DNA of 55,042 nucleotides from Bacteroidales bacterium (GTDB taxonomy: Bacteria > Bacteroidota > Bacteroidia > Bacteroidales > F082). Positions 41,868-50,659 of this stretch are shown here, one piece after another. A program made the translations under genes and the position numbers. Each line of letters begins with the position of its first letter. Position 1 is the stretch's first letter. The notes under the pieces were generated by a model. That model was not told the DNA's origin and did not search any database. It saw only the letters and a program-made list of their open reading frames with translations. The stretch is taken from contig WGGC01000068.1 in NCBI GenBank assembly GCA_015491905.1, positions 1-55,042 on the forward strand, read 5' to 3'.

Positions 41868-42941
41868 TTAAAATTTACTTATATCAACAGAAATTTTATC
41901 TTTTAACTCATCTTTCATAGCTTTCTTAAAGTTCTTGATATCTGATTTCTTTAGTAATGCTATTATTTCACCTTTTTTACCGGTAATTATTAAATCAGAT
42001 CCTAAAACAGTTGGTTGAGATTTAACTATATCTATAATAAATCCTACTTCCGGTAAATTAATTTCAAAGTCAAGAACCGCTGAATCGTAAGCGTCAGACA
42101 TTAAATTTCCTAACTTATCCCATTGTTTATCTTTGATAAGGTGGGCAGCCAATTCAACTCTGGTATTTTCGTTTACAATATGACGTAAACGGTTTTTTAA
42201 ATTTTCTTCTTCAAGAACCTTATCTAACCATTCATGATCTTCCCCCTGCAATGCACCTAAATAAGGGACTTCAAAGTAATTATTTATGGTTGTTTTTATG
42301 GTTTCCAATTCCGATAAGCGTTCTTTATAGAAATCCTCTGTGATAATTATCTCTTTCTCAGGCCTAATAGTAACGAAGGTGACGTCATTAAAATCTGAAG
42401 GATATGTTTTATATTCAAAATTATGACTGTCAAGTAACATGATTTCTCCACTCTTTCCTAAAAGGGAAGTAAATCCATAAAGATAATTATCAAAATTTAT
42501 TTTAGAATGTTTTTCCCCAATGGCTATTTGTAACAGGTCAATTTTTGACAAAGAAATATTTGATAAATAATTTAAAGCCAACGAGGTTAGTAATTTTTGG
42601 GCTATTTCTATATCTTCTGTAAATGGTTGATTAACAGTATTGATAAAACGAAAAGTCATGCCAGTTGGATTCCAACCCTTATAAATGAAAGCCTTAAATA
42701 CTTTTAGAATTGGACTTGCCCATGAGGAATTTCTTTTTTGCAGATCAGTTATATGAATATGAATGTCCTCCCCGGATTTATCATGAGAGAAGGTGATATA
42801 ATTTTTCTTTTTTTCTACTTCTAAGGATAAATAAAAACCAGAATTTAATAAAACAGTTAATATTTTGCCTTGTGTTAAATTAGTGAAGTTGCCAAATATT
42901 TTTATACTTTGTGGAATAAAAAATTTATTATTGCTTTTCAT
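41868..42941 (-). CDS. Galactokinase-like pseudoenzyme (GHMP fold, catalytic motifs lost)
   Basis: 357 aa, intact frame. The C-terminal part follows GalK closely in pattern: RLRHIVNENTRVELAA (251-266), LGNLMSDAYDSAVLDFEI (277-294), then LGSDLIITGKKGEIIALL (313-330) where GalK has GVRMTGGGFGGC. The N-terminus PQSIKIFGNFTNLTQG (10-25) occupies the place of PGRVNLIGEHTDYNGG, so GEHTD has become GNFTN. The GLSSSA phosphate-binding loop is not recognisable near 100-120, and the position of the catalytic Asp in GIMDQ appears to be Tyr155. Galactokinase activity is thus very unlikely. A binding or regulatory role is inferred. It converges on the antiporter gene and diverges from rex. Confidence 0.75.
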   Translation of the reverse strand: MKSNNKFFIPQSIKIFGNFTNLTQGKILTVLLNSGFYLSLEVEKKKNYITFSHDKSGEDIHIHITDLQKRNSSWASPILKVFKAFIYKGWNPTGMTFRFINTVNQPFTEDIEIAQKLLTSLALNYLSNISLSKIDLLQIAIGEKHSKINFDNYLYGFTSLLGKSGEIMLLDSHNFEYKTYPSDFNDVTFVTIRPEKEIIITEDFYKERLSELETIKTTINNYFEVPYLGALQGEDHEWLDKVLEEENLKNRLRHIVNENTRVELAAHLIKDKQWDKLGNLMSDAYDSAVLDFEINLPEVGFIIDIVKSQPTVLGSDLIITGKKGEIIALLKKSDIKNFKKAMKDELKDKISVDISKF

Positions 42942-43171
42942 ATATTGTATTATCAGGTATAGTTTATTTGCGTAACTTTTTGCGCGGCAAATTTAACACC
43001 ATTTATTTTATAGCCTCACTAAAATTAATATTTATTTCTTTATTCCTTTATATTAAAATTAAATAAACATTTATAAAATATATAGAACCGATAACAATAA
43101 AGTTCGTTTAATTGTACTTTTTGTTAAAGTAAAAAAAATTGACTTTTTGGTTGAAATATACAAAATGATGT

Positions 43172-43179
43172 TATATTTG
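43172..43179 (+). promoter_or_regulatory. -7 box of the rex promoter
   Basis: TATATTTG, with a TTG at 43150-43152 at about the right distance as -33 element. The Rex-like operator begins 2 nt downstream. Confidence 0.6.
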
Positions 43180-43181
43180 CA

Positions 43182-43199
43182 CTGTTAAAGTAATAACAA
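43182..43199 (+). promoter_or_regulatory. Rex operator in the rex promoter (autoregulation)
   Basis: CTGTTAA-AGTA-ATAACAA matches TTGTTAA-N4-TTAACAA at 16 of 18 positions and contains the perfect palindrome TGTTA-N6-TAACA. It lies between the -7 box and the ATG at 43203, covering the expected transcription start, so bound Rex would block its own transcription. Confidence 0.7.
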
Positions 43200-43202
43200 A
43201 CT

Positions 43203-43841
43203 ATGAAGCAGGAATTAATAAAAAAGATACCACATAAAACCATAGAGAGATTAAGTCAGTATCGTCGTGCACTATTATTATGTTATGATAAAGGTCAGAC
43301 GTATATTTTTTCTCATGAGATTGCTAATATACAGCATATAACAGCTGTGCAAGTAAGGCGTGACTTAATGTTAATTGGATATTCAGGAAATTTAAGGCGT
43401 GGATATAATATTAAAGATTTAATTGATTTAATTAGTGAGATTATTGATAATCCTGATGGTCAGAAAGTAGCTGTTTTTGGTATGGGTAATTTAGGCCGGG
43501 CATTATCTAAATATTTTAAAGACAGGCGAGAAAAATTATCTATTGTTGCAGGTTTTGATGTGAATCCTGATAAAGTTGGAAAATCCTATTATGGTGTTCC
43601 TTGTTTTCATATTGATGACGCTAAAGAGATAATTGCCAGAGAGGGAATTAAAATTGGGATAATTACTGTTCCTGGTGCTTACGCTGTTGAAACTGCGAAA
43701 TTACTTGTTGAGTATGGAATTAAAGGAATTTTAAACTACACCCCTACACCTGTTGAAGTTCCGGAAGGAATTTTCCTCGAAGAATATGATATGGTAACTT
43801 CCTTAGAGAAAGTTGCTTTTTATGTTAAAGAAGCTAAGTAA
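43203..43841 (+). CDS. rex: Redox-sensing transcriptional repressor Rex
   Basis: 212 aa. N-terminal winged helix (~1-80; IPHKTIERLSQYRRALL, ITAVQVRRDLMLIGYSG) and C-terminal Rossmann domain with VAVFGMGNLGRAL and the conserved ILNYTPTPVEVPEG. Rex binds DNA when NAD+ is high and is released by NADH, so it derepresses fermentation and hydrogenase genes under reducing conditions. A near-consensus operator lies in its own promoter, and two similar sites lie before hoxF. A terminator overlaps its stop codon. Confidence 0.96.
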   Translation: MKQELIKKIPHKTIERLSQYRRALLLCYDKGQTYIFSHEIANIQHITAVQVRRDLMLIGYSGNLRRGYNIKDLIDLISEIIDNPDGQKVAVFGMGNLGRALSKYFKDRREKLSIVAGFDVNPDKVGKSYYGVPCFHIDDAKEIIAREGIKIGIITVPGAYAVETAKLLVEYGIKGILNYTPTPVEVPEGIFLEEYDMVTSLEKVAFYVKEAK

Positions 43842-43866
43842 CAGCCTCTGCCGAAGCTGTTACTTA
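43835..43866. terminator. Intrinsic terminator between rex and arcC
   Basis: 11-bp perfect stem (TAAGTAACAGC with GCTGTTACTTA, 10-nt loop) followed by a T-rich tail on the plus strand. Its left arm includes the rex stop codon; it can also serve the convergent arcC. Confidence 0.8.
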
Positions 43867-43873
43867 TTTTAAT

Positions 43874-44818
43874 TTAAACCATTGTAATTCTTGTGCCGCC
43901 ATTATCTATTCCCAATTTGCTGGTTTCTGTAATAATGGCATCTTTTCCGGTATGTTCAACAAAATTAATTGCAGCTCTTACCTTTGGCGACATACTTCCT
44001 TCACCAAACTGTCCTTCTTTTAAATATTTTCTTGCTTGAAGTATAGTCATTCTGTCAATAGCTTTTTGTTGTGGGGTGTTAAAATTAATGAATACTTTAG
44101 GAATATCAGTAAGAATAAAAAATTTGTCGGCACGAATTCCTGCTGCTAATCGCGAAGACGCAAGGTCTTTATCTATTACGGCATCTATTCCCTGAAGTTT
44201 GTTTTCTTCTACATAAAAACAAGGAATTCCGCCACCTCCCACTGCAATTACTATATGTCCGCCTCTGGCAATTTTTTCAATAGATTTTTGATTAAAAATC
44301 ACGAGGGGTTCCGGTGATGCTACAACTTTTCTCCATCCTCTTCCTCTGGCATCTTCTTTAAAAATTACTTTTGCTTTTTTCATAATCTCTTCAGCCTCCT
44401 GCTTTGAATAATAGGGTCCGATAGGTTTTGTAGGATTACTAAAGGCAGGATCATTTTTATCCACCAATACTTGTGTAATAAGAGTAATTATATCTCTTTC
44501 TTTATCTTCTTTTAGCAAAACATTTCGTAGTTGTTGCTCTAAAATATAACCTATAAAGCCTTGTGAATAAGCCCCACAAACATCAAGTGGCATTTCGGGA
44601 ATATTGTATAATTTTTTCCCGGCAGTATTAGCAAGTAGAATATTCCCTACTTGTGGCCCATTACCATGAGTAAGAACCAAATTATATTTTTTCTTTATAA
44701 GTTTTAATAATTTATTCCCGGCTTCATATGCATTAGCCTCTTGTTCATCAATTGTTCCTTTTTGTCCTGCCCTTAATAATGCATTTCCTCCAAATGCAAC
44801 TACTGCTAATTTTTTCAT
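43874..44818 (-). CDS. arcC: Carbamate kinase
   Basis: 314 aa, amino-acid kinase fold: AFGGNALLR near the start, THGNGPQVG, the segment VCGAYSQGFIGY, VIAVGGGGIPC and KDLASSRLAAGIRAD. It makes ATP from carbamoyl phosphate, usually after arginine or agmatine deimination, or works in reverse. arcA and arcB are not adjacent. Carbamoyl phosphate is also the substrate of HypF in this window, but a link is only speculative. Confidence 0.94.
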   Translation of the reverse strand: MKKLAVVAFGGNALLRAGQKGTIDEQEANAYEAGNKLLKLIKKKYNLVLTHGNGPQVGNILLANTAGKKLYNIPEMPLDVCGAYSQGFIGYILEQQLRNVLLKEDKERDIITLITQVLVDKNDPAFSNPTKPIGPYYSKQEAEEIMKKAKVIFKEDARGRGWRKVVASPEPLVIFNQKSIEKIARGGHIVIAVGGGGIPCFYVEENKLQGIDAVIDKDLASSRLAAGIRADKFFILTDIPKVFINFNTPQQKAIDRMTILQARKYLKEGQFGEGSMSPKVRAAINFVEHTGKDAIITETSKLGIDNGGTRITMV

Positions 44819-44900
44819 TTATTATATTTTTTATCTGTGTATTTTATGAAGATACATTTATTATTATGAAATTAATAAACGCCTGTATTTTTTTAACTTG

Positions 44901-44908
44901 CAAAGTTA
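44901..44908 (-). promoter_or_regulatory. Possible -7 box for arcC
   Basis: Plus strand CAAAGTTA, i.e. TAACTTTG on the coding strand, 82 nt before the ATG. Confidence 0.35.
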
Positions 44909-44976
44909 GTTAATTTGAAATACCTTTTGATTAAGAGTTTTACGGATTTTTATTAACTTGCAGCCAATAGAAAAAA

Positions 44977-46506
44977 ATGGAAACAAAACGTAAATTTCAT
45001 CTCACACCGGTAAAATTATTGGGGTTTATACTGGGATTGTTTTTATTCTTCTTTATTTTATTGTTTCTAAATCTTAAACCAGGTAAACCTGCAGTAACGG
45101 CAACTCTTGCGGTAGCTGCCTTAATGGCTGTCTGGTGGATTTTTGAAGTTGTGCCTTTAGCAATTACTTCTTTACTGCCTGTGTTTTTGTATCCTTTGCT
45201 TGGAATAATGAATGGAAAAACAGTTTCCTCTGTTTATTTTAACGATATAATATTCTTATTTCTCGGTGGTTTTATGGTTGCCCTTGCCATGCAGAGATGG
45301 AAACTGCATAAGCGGATAGCATTGCGTATTATGATGATAACCGGTACAAGCCCGGGTAAAATACTTTTTGGATTTATGTTGGCAACGGCCTTTCTTTCTA
45401 TGTGGATATCAAATACGGCTACAACCATGATGATGCTGCCAATATTATTGTCAATAATTGATGAGTTGACAGTATCTATGGATAAAAAAACTGCTAATAA
45501 ATATAGTGTTGGTTTGTTGTTAGGAGTAGCATATAGTGCTTCTATTGGAGGAATAGCTACTTTGGTAGGAACCCCTCCTAACCCTATTTTTATTAAAATA
45601 TTTGCCATTATGTTTCCAAAGGGTCCGGAAATAAGTTTTGCACAATGGTTCTTTTTTGCTTTTCCTCTTACAGTACTTATATTTTTTGCCGCATGGATAT
45701 ATCTTTATTTAATTTATAAACCAAAAGGTTCAGGAGTTAAAAGAATAAATTCTCATACTTTTTTTGAACAATATGAAGCTATGGGAAAACCAGGTGTTGA
45801 AGAAAAAATTATTTTAATAGATTTTATCCTTATGGCTTTGCTTTGGATGACCAGGTCAAATATTTCTATTGGGAATTTCACATTTCATGGCTGGTCTTCA
45901 CTTTTTTCACATCCTGAATATTTTAATGATGGAACAATAGCAATCCTGATGGGTGTAATTTTATATTTTATTCCTGCAGGAAAAGAAAAGAAGACTTTTT
46001 TAATGGACTGGGAGACCTCAAAAAAATTGCCATGGGATATCGTGTTACTTTTTGGCGGCGGATTTGCTTTAGCTATTGGTTTCAAAGATTCAGGATTATC
46101 AGCATGGTTTGGTCAATCTCTTGGTTTTGTTAAAGATTCACACCCTATAATAATTATTTTTGTAGTTGCATTTATTACCATGATGCTTACCGAACTTACT
46201 TCCAATACTGCTACTACTCAAATTCTTTTACCAATACTGGCTTCATTTTCAGTATCTCTTACAATAAATCCTATTTTTATTATGATCCCGGCTACGCTTG
46301 CTGCTTCTATGGCTTATATGTTACCTGTAGCAACTCCTCCAAATGCTATTGTTTTCAGTTCCGGTAAAATTTCAGTTATTGAGATGGTAAAAACAGGATT
46401 TGTTTTAAATATCTTAAGCGCAATTCTAATAACTTTATTTACATATTTTCTTGCTCCTATTGTATTTCATGCTTCATTAACAGTATTCCCAGGATGGGTG
46501 AACTAA
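44977..46506 (+). CDS. DASS/SLC13 family Na+-coupled dicarboxylate or anion transporter
   Basis: 509 aa with about eleven membrane segments. Both substrate/Na+ clamp motifs are present: ISNTATTMMMLPI near residue 150 and TSNTATTQILLPI near 410, plus GTPPNPIF and ATPPNAIVFSSG. Members import succinate, malate, fumarate or citrate with Na+. The substrate cannot be fixed from sequence. Confidence 0.92.
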   Translation: METKRKFHLTPVKLLGFILGLFLFFFILLFLNLKPGKPAVTATLAVAALMAVWWIFEVVPLAITSLLPVFLYPLLGIMNGKTVSSVYFNDIIFLFLGGFMVALAMQRWKLHKRIALRIMMITGTSPGKILFGFMLATAFLSMWISNTATTMMMLPILLSIIDELTVSMDKKTANKYSVGLLLGVAYSASIGGIATLVGTPPNPIFIKIFAIMFPKGPEISFAQWFFFAFPLTVLIFFAAWIYLYLIYKPKGSGVKRINSHTFFEQYEAMGKPGVEEKIILIDFILMALLWMTRSNISIGNFTFHGWSSLFSHPEYFNDGTIAILMGVILYFIPAGKEKKTFLMDWETSKKLPWDIVLLFGGGFALAIGFKDSGLSAWFGQSLGFVKDSHPIIIIFVVAFITMMLTELTSNTATTQILLPILASFSVSLTINPIFIMIPATLAASMAYMLPVATPPNAIVFSSGKISVIEMVKTGFVLNILSAILITLFTYFLAPIVFHASLTVFPGWVN

Positions 46507-46564
46507 TTTTTAGTTAATCAATTTTTTTAAATATATACAATAACTTTATATTTTAATTTTATGT

Positions 46565-46572
46565 TAAATTTG
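46565..46572 (+). promoter_or_regulatory. -7 box for the SSS symporter gene
   Basis: TAAATTTG (TAnnTTTG), 39 nt upstream of the ATG at 46612. Confidence 0.5.
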
Positions 46573-46611
46573 CTTTTTTTCTCAAATAGAAATATTACTT
46601 AAAATTTATAA

Positions 46612-47994
46612 ATGAAGTTTTCTTTATTCAATCTTATATTGTTAATTATTTATGCCCTTGTGTGCATTGGAATAGGCATATGGAGTGCCAGAGGAAAACA
46701 TGATGAAGATTATTTGATTGCCGGCAGAAAAATTAAGTTTATAGGATTTGTATCTTCAGTAGTTGCCAGTTATATTGGCGGTGCAGCTTTGGTTGCATAT
46801 TCTGCATATGTTTACAAATTTGGAATTTCTGCTATAGCAGTTTTTTTAGGGACAGCATTAGGCTTTCTGATTTTTATCCCCTATGCATTAAAATTGAGAA
46901 AATATAGTTCGGAACAAAAGTTCCTTACATTACCAGATTGGTTTTATTTTAAATATAATAAAAGTACGGGAGTAGCTGCTGCGGCAATATTAACTGTTGT
47001 TTACTTCGGAATGCTGTTAAATCAGTTTATAGCAGGAAGCAGTATTTTGGCAAATATAAGTGGTTGGAATTATGAAACAGCATTAATAATTTCCAGTTCT
47101 ATTATTGTAATATATTTGTTTTTTGGAGGTTTTAAAAGTGTCATTAAAACAGATGTGTTTCAGTATATAATTATGTTTGTGTTATTTATTCTGCTGGCTT
47201 ATGTTTTGATAAAAGATGATTCAAAGTTTTCAGCTCAAATTATTGATTTTTCTGATATGAACCTGTCTATGACCATTGCCTTTATTGCATTTGGTGTTTT
47301 AATTATTTTTCAGTCGGCTGAATATTGGCAAAGGGTATATGCAGCTAAGGATGAAAGAGTTGTAAAAAGAGGGTTTATTGGCTCAGCAATATTAGTTCTT
47401 ATTACCGGATTTGCTATAACGGTTGTGGGACTTTCTGCACATTATGAAGTTCCCGGAATTCTGCCTAGAAATGCTTTTGCAGCAGGGTTAAAAGTTCTGA
47501 TTCCTGCTAAATTAATCGGGCTTTCCCTTGTATTACTTTTTGCTGCTATTATGAGTTCGGCAGATACTATTATTTTTGTATTGGCATCTAGCGTTGCAAA
47601 GGATTATATTGCCCATTTTTCTAAAAAAGATATTACCGAACATAGGTTAAAAATTCAAACTAAAATTTTTGTAGTTTTATTTTCTTTTATAGGGTTTATA
47701 CTGGCTTACTTTTTTAGAGATATTATTCAGGTTATTATTTTTATTACAGGAATCGGGTTTACTATAATTCCGGCCGCTATAGCCTCTTTTCATTTTAAAA
47801 TTTCAAATAAAGCTGCTTTGGCAAGCTTTTTATCAGGAATTGTTTATATTTTAATTCTATTGTTTACAAATAATTTAATACCTGAATTAGGAATCGCTTC
47901 TATTGTTGTAGCCTTATTTTTCCTTATAACATTTCAGCTTATTTTTAGAAAAAAAGAATCTGTTATTCAAAATCTTCAAAATAAAAAACCATAA
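46612..47994 (+). CDS. Sodium:solute symporter (SSS family)
   Basis: 460 aa with about 13 membrane helices in the LeuT fold. Seen: GIGIWSARGKHDEDYLIAGRKI at the N-terminus, SYIGGAALVAYSAY, GGFKSVIKTDVFQY, SAEYWQRVYAAKDER and LFAAIMSSADT (Na+ site helix 8). Substrate unknown; amino acids, organic acids or pantothenate-like compounds are possible. 18 nt before the EamA gene, so the two are cotranscribed. Confidence 0.9.
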   Translation: MKFSLFNLILLIIYALVCIGIGIWSARGKHDEDYLIAGRKIKFIGFVSSVVASYIGGAALVAYSAYVYKFGISAIAVFLGTALGFLIFIPYALKLRKYSSEQKFLTLPDWFYFKYNKSTGVAAAAILTVVYFGMLLNQFIAGSSILANISGWNYETALIISSSIIVIYLFFGGFKSVIKTDVFQYIIMFVLFILLAYVLIKDDSKFSAQIIDFSDMNLSMTIAFIAFGVLIIFQSAEYWQRVYAAKDERVVKRGFIGSAILVLITGFAITVVGLSAHYEVPGILPRNAFAAGLKVLIPAKLIGLSLVLLFAAIMSSADTIIFVLASSVAKDYIAHFSKKDITEHRLKIQTKIFVVLFSFIGFILAYFFRDIIQVIIFITGIGFTIIPAAIASFHFKISNKAALASFLSGIVYILILLFTNNLIPELGIASIVVALFFLITFQLIFRKKESVIQNLQNKKP

Positions 47995-48012
47995 TAATTT
48001 GTTTCGTGGCTG

Positions 48013-48930
48013 ATGGGAAAAAATATTTATAAAAACCCTGAAAAAGGAATTAAACTTGCTCTTCTCGCCGTCTTGTTTTGGTCAACTATTAGTTCGGCTT
48101 TTAAAATTACATTGAGGTTTATTGCCTTTGATCAAATGTTATTTTGGACTGTAACTTTTAGTGTATTTTTCTTATGGATTATAAACAAGGAAGGTAATGC
48201 ACCTATATCATGGAAAAATATAAAATTAAAATACTTTTTGATGTCTGCCTTAATGGGATTTCTTAATCCTTTTTTATATTATTTAATTTTATTTAAAGCT
48301 TATGATTTATTGGAAGCCCAGATAGCAGGTGCCCTGAATTATACTTGGCCAATAGTGCTTGTTTTACTGTCAATCCCCCTTCTGAATCAAAAAATTTCCT
48401 GGAAAAGTATATTGGCCATAACAATTAGTTTTATGGGTATACTTTTTATAAGTACTAAAGGTACTTTTTCTTTTGGTAATGTTGTCAATCCTGTTGGTGT
48501 GATACTTGCAGTAGGAAGTGCCGTTTTTTGGGCTTTATACTGGATCCTGAATATGAAAGATTCAAGAGAAGATAGTGGTAAAATTCTGCTAAATTTAATT
48601 TTTGGCTGGGTTTATATCTTTATTTATTTTATTTTTTCCGGTCGTAACCTTTGGTTTTATTCATGGCAAGGATGGGCAGGAAGTGCTTATATAGGTATGT
48701 TTGAAATGTCGTTGACTTATGTAATTTGGCTAAAGGCATTAGACACCTCAACAAATGTTGCCCAGGTAAGTAATTTAATTTATTTATCACCATTTTTGGG
48801 ATTATTTTGGATATACCTAACAGTAGGTGAATCTATTCACCTTTATACTATTGTTGGCTTAGTACTGATTGTTTTGGGTATATTGCTACAACAATTTGTG
48901 AAACAACTGAATTATAAATCAAATGAATAA
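48013..48930 (+). CDS. EamA-domain DMT-family permease
   Basis: 305 aa with ten membrane helices and two EamA repeats. The first half contains AGALNYTWPIVLVLLSIPLLNQKISW and the second AQVSNLIYLSPFLGLFWIYLTVGE, the typical helix-loop-helix ends. Drug/metabolite transporters of this type often export amino acids or nucleosides; the specificity is not visible. After its stop, 48931-49224 is plain AT-rich DNA with no feature. Confidence 0.9.
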   Translation: MGKNIYKNPEKGIKLALLAVLFWSTISSAFKITLRFIAFDQMLFWTVTFSVFFLWIINKEGNAPISWKNIKLKYFLMSALMGFLNPFLYYLILFKAYDLLEAQIAGALNYTWPIVLVLLSIPLLNQKISWKSILAITISFMGILFISTKGTFSFGNVVNPVGVILAVGSAVFWALYWILNMKDSREDSGKILLNLIFGWVYIFIYFIFSGRNLWFYSWQGWAGSAYIGMFEMSLTYVIWLKALDTSTNVAQVSNLIYLSPFLGLFWIYLTVGESIHLYTIVGLVLIVLGILLQQFVKQLNYKSNE

Positions 48931-49224
48931 ATTAGTTAAGATATACTTTTATTGTTTTATCAGATACTAGAATTAAAATGATATATTTTTCTTGTAATCA
49001 GTTTGTTTTAGTATTTATACTGAATTTATGATGTGGCTTGTATAAAAATATAAATTTTTGTAAACACTGAAGTATGTTAAGATTTTAATAATTACATTTG
49101 ACATTTATTACAAATAATATTTTAAATCATTTTTTATTAATTTCCTGAATTAGGATAATAAATCCATCCTTAATATGTTTAGATAATAAGAAACAATATT
49201 TATTAATTTTAAAAATTTATATAA

Positions 49225-49914
49225 ATGTCTGTAAATGTTTTTATTAAAAGGCTTATGGTTGCCATTATTTTTTTATCTCTTTTTACAACTGTAAAAGCAG
49301 GTAAGTTGGGATGGAATGATAATTTGGTTAAAGAAAACCGGAAAATTTCACATTTTAATGAGATTGATATTAATGGGACAATGAATATTTTTTTGTCACA
49401 GGGCAATAAGGAATCTGTTATCGTGGAAACTTCTGAAAAACTACAACCGGTTGTAATTATTAAAGTTAAAAATAATGTGTTGTATATAAAAACTGATAAA
49501 GGGTTTCATATTAGAGAACCAAAAAAAATTAATGTATATATTACCGTAAAAAATCTAAATAGAATTAACTTCGACGGAGTAGGTAATTTGAAATGTTTAA
49601 CAGAAATAAATGTTCCTAAATTAGATGTTTACAAAAATGGTGTTGGAAATATTATTTTGAATGGAAGTGCAAACAATGCTTTATTTAGTAATGACGGTGT
49701 AGGAAATATTAAAGCTTTTAATTTTATAGTAAAACATCTTACCATAAGAAATACCGGTGTGGGTAATATGGAAATAAATGCTTCTAAAACTCTTTCTATT
49801 TCCAAGTCTGGTGTCGGAAATATCTTCTATAGAGGAGATGCTGTAATTACTGAAATAAAATCCACCGGGGTTGGAAAAATACAAAAAAAAGAAGCTGTTT
49901 TTGTTTCAGATTAA
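49225..49914 (+). CDS. GIN-domain (DUF2807) secreted protein with GVGN rungs
   Basis: 229 aa with a signal peptide (~1-25). The rest is a DUF2807 head domain: EIDINGTMNIFLSQG and a C-terminal array in which the tetrad GVG(N/K) recurs at residues 118, 139, 158, 178, 196 and 215. The spacing of 18-21 residues fits one turn of a right-handed beta-helix per repeat. Such proteins are common in Bacteroidota and are exported; their function is not known. The ORF is intact, though its downstream neighbour is a pseudogene. Confidence 0.85.
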   Translation: MSVNVFIKRLMVAIIFLSLFTTVKAGKLGWNDNLVKENRKISHFNEIDINGTMNIFLSQGNKESVIVETSEKLQPVVIIKVKNNVLYIKTDKGFHIREPKKINVYITVKNLNRINFDGVGNLKCLTEINVPKLDVYKNGVGNIILNGSANNALFSNDGVGNIKAFNFIVKHLTIRNTGVGNMEINASKTLSISKSGVGNIFYRGDAVITEIKSTGVGKIQKKEAVFVSD

Positions 49915-49941
49915 TACTGAAATATTTAGAAATACAGATTT

Positions 49942-50590
49942 TCACACATGTATTGTAAGATAAAAACCTGGATACAGATTATAAATTAAAACTTTAGTCA
50001 AATTCCCAATGTAGGTAGAATCGTCCCGGATTCTGAAGGAAGAGCTTGTAAAACATATTGTTTTACCATTGTTGTTGGATTTCTCTTTGTTTCTTTTTTT
50101 TAACCGGAAGTCGAATATGCCACTAAATGCATTGTATTTGTCTGCCGCAAACACCGAAACATAAAAGCCCTCTGGATGAAATTGGCATTGATAATGCCTA
50201 CCGGTCCTCATGAAACTCCCTGAGTGGAGAAATGATTGAGTACAGGTATTTCAAAATCATCTAAAAACCAAGCGGCTTTCTGTTGGGCCTCCACCTCTAA
50301 CAGTGATATCATTTCGAAAGTCAGGCGTGGAACCAACTCAGGGAAACGACTGTATTACACAGGAAATAAACCAAAATCTATTCCGGATTATTTTCAATTT
50401 CCTTAATTCCGATGCTTAGCATGTAGATAAAAGATTCTTACCTTTTAGAAAAGGGATTGGTGGAAATGACAACTTCATTTAAAATTTCTAATTGAGGCAC
50501 AAGAGATATGTTTATAAATGGTTTATTCTGATACGTAACAATAATTTCATTGGTTAACTATGTCTGATAACCAATATGGAAGAAGTAAAA
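49942..50590 (-). pseudogene. Decayed TonB-dependent receptor (N-terminal and plug region)
   Basis: Read on the minus strand from about 50585, one frame gives HIGYQT-stop-LTNEIIVTYQNKPF, then ISLVPQLEILNEVVIST, NPFSKR-stop, and LSIGIKEIENNPE-stop. That is the end of a carboxypeptidase-like domain and the linker to a plug domain. After frame changes it continues as FRNDITVRGGGPTES (about 50320), DDFEIPVLNHFSTQGVS-stop-GPVG and VFAADKYNAFSGIFDFRLKK. These are canonical plug elements, so at least four stops and several frameshifts have destroyed the gene. No barrel remains. The signal peptide and barrel were lost by deletion or drift. The flanks 49915-49941 and 50591-50659 hold nothing recognisable. 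Confidence 0.8.
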
Positions 50591-50659
50591 AAATAAGTCT
50601 TACGATAAGACGTTGAATATTATTAATAATGCGACACATTCTGTAAGACGCCTGAGTTT

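Noticed and set aside
49942-50211. 89-codon ORF as a real gene
   Set aside because: It is one frame of the decayed TonB-dependent receptor and has no start or end matching a family.
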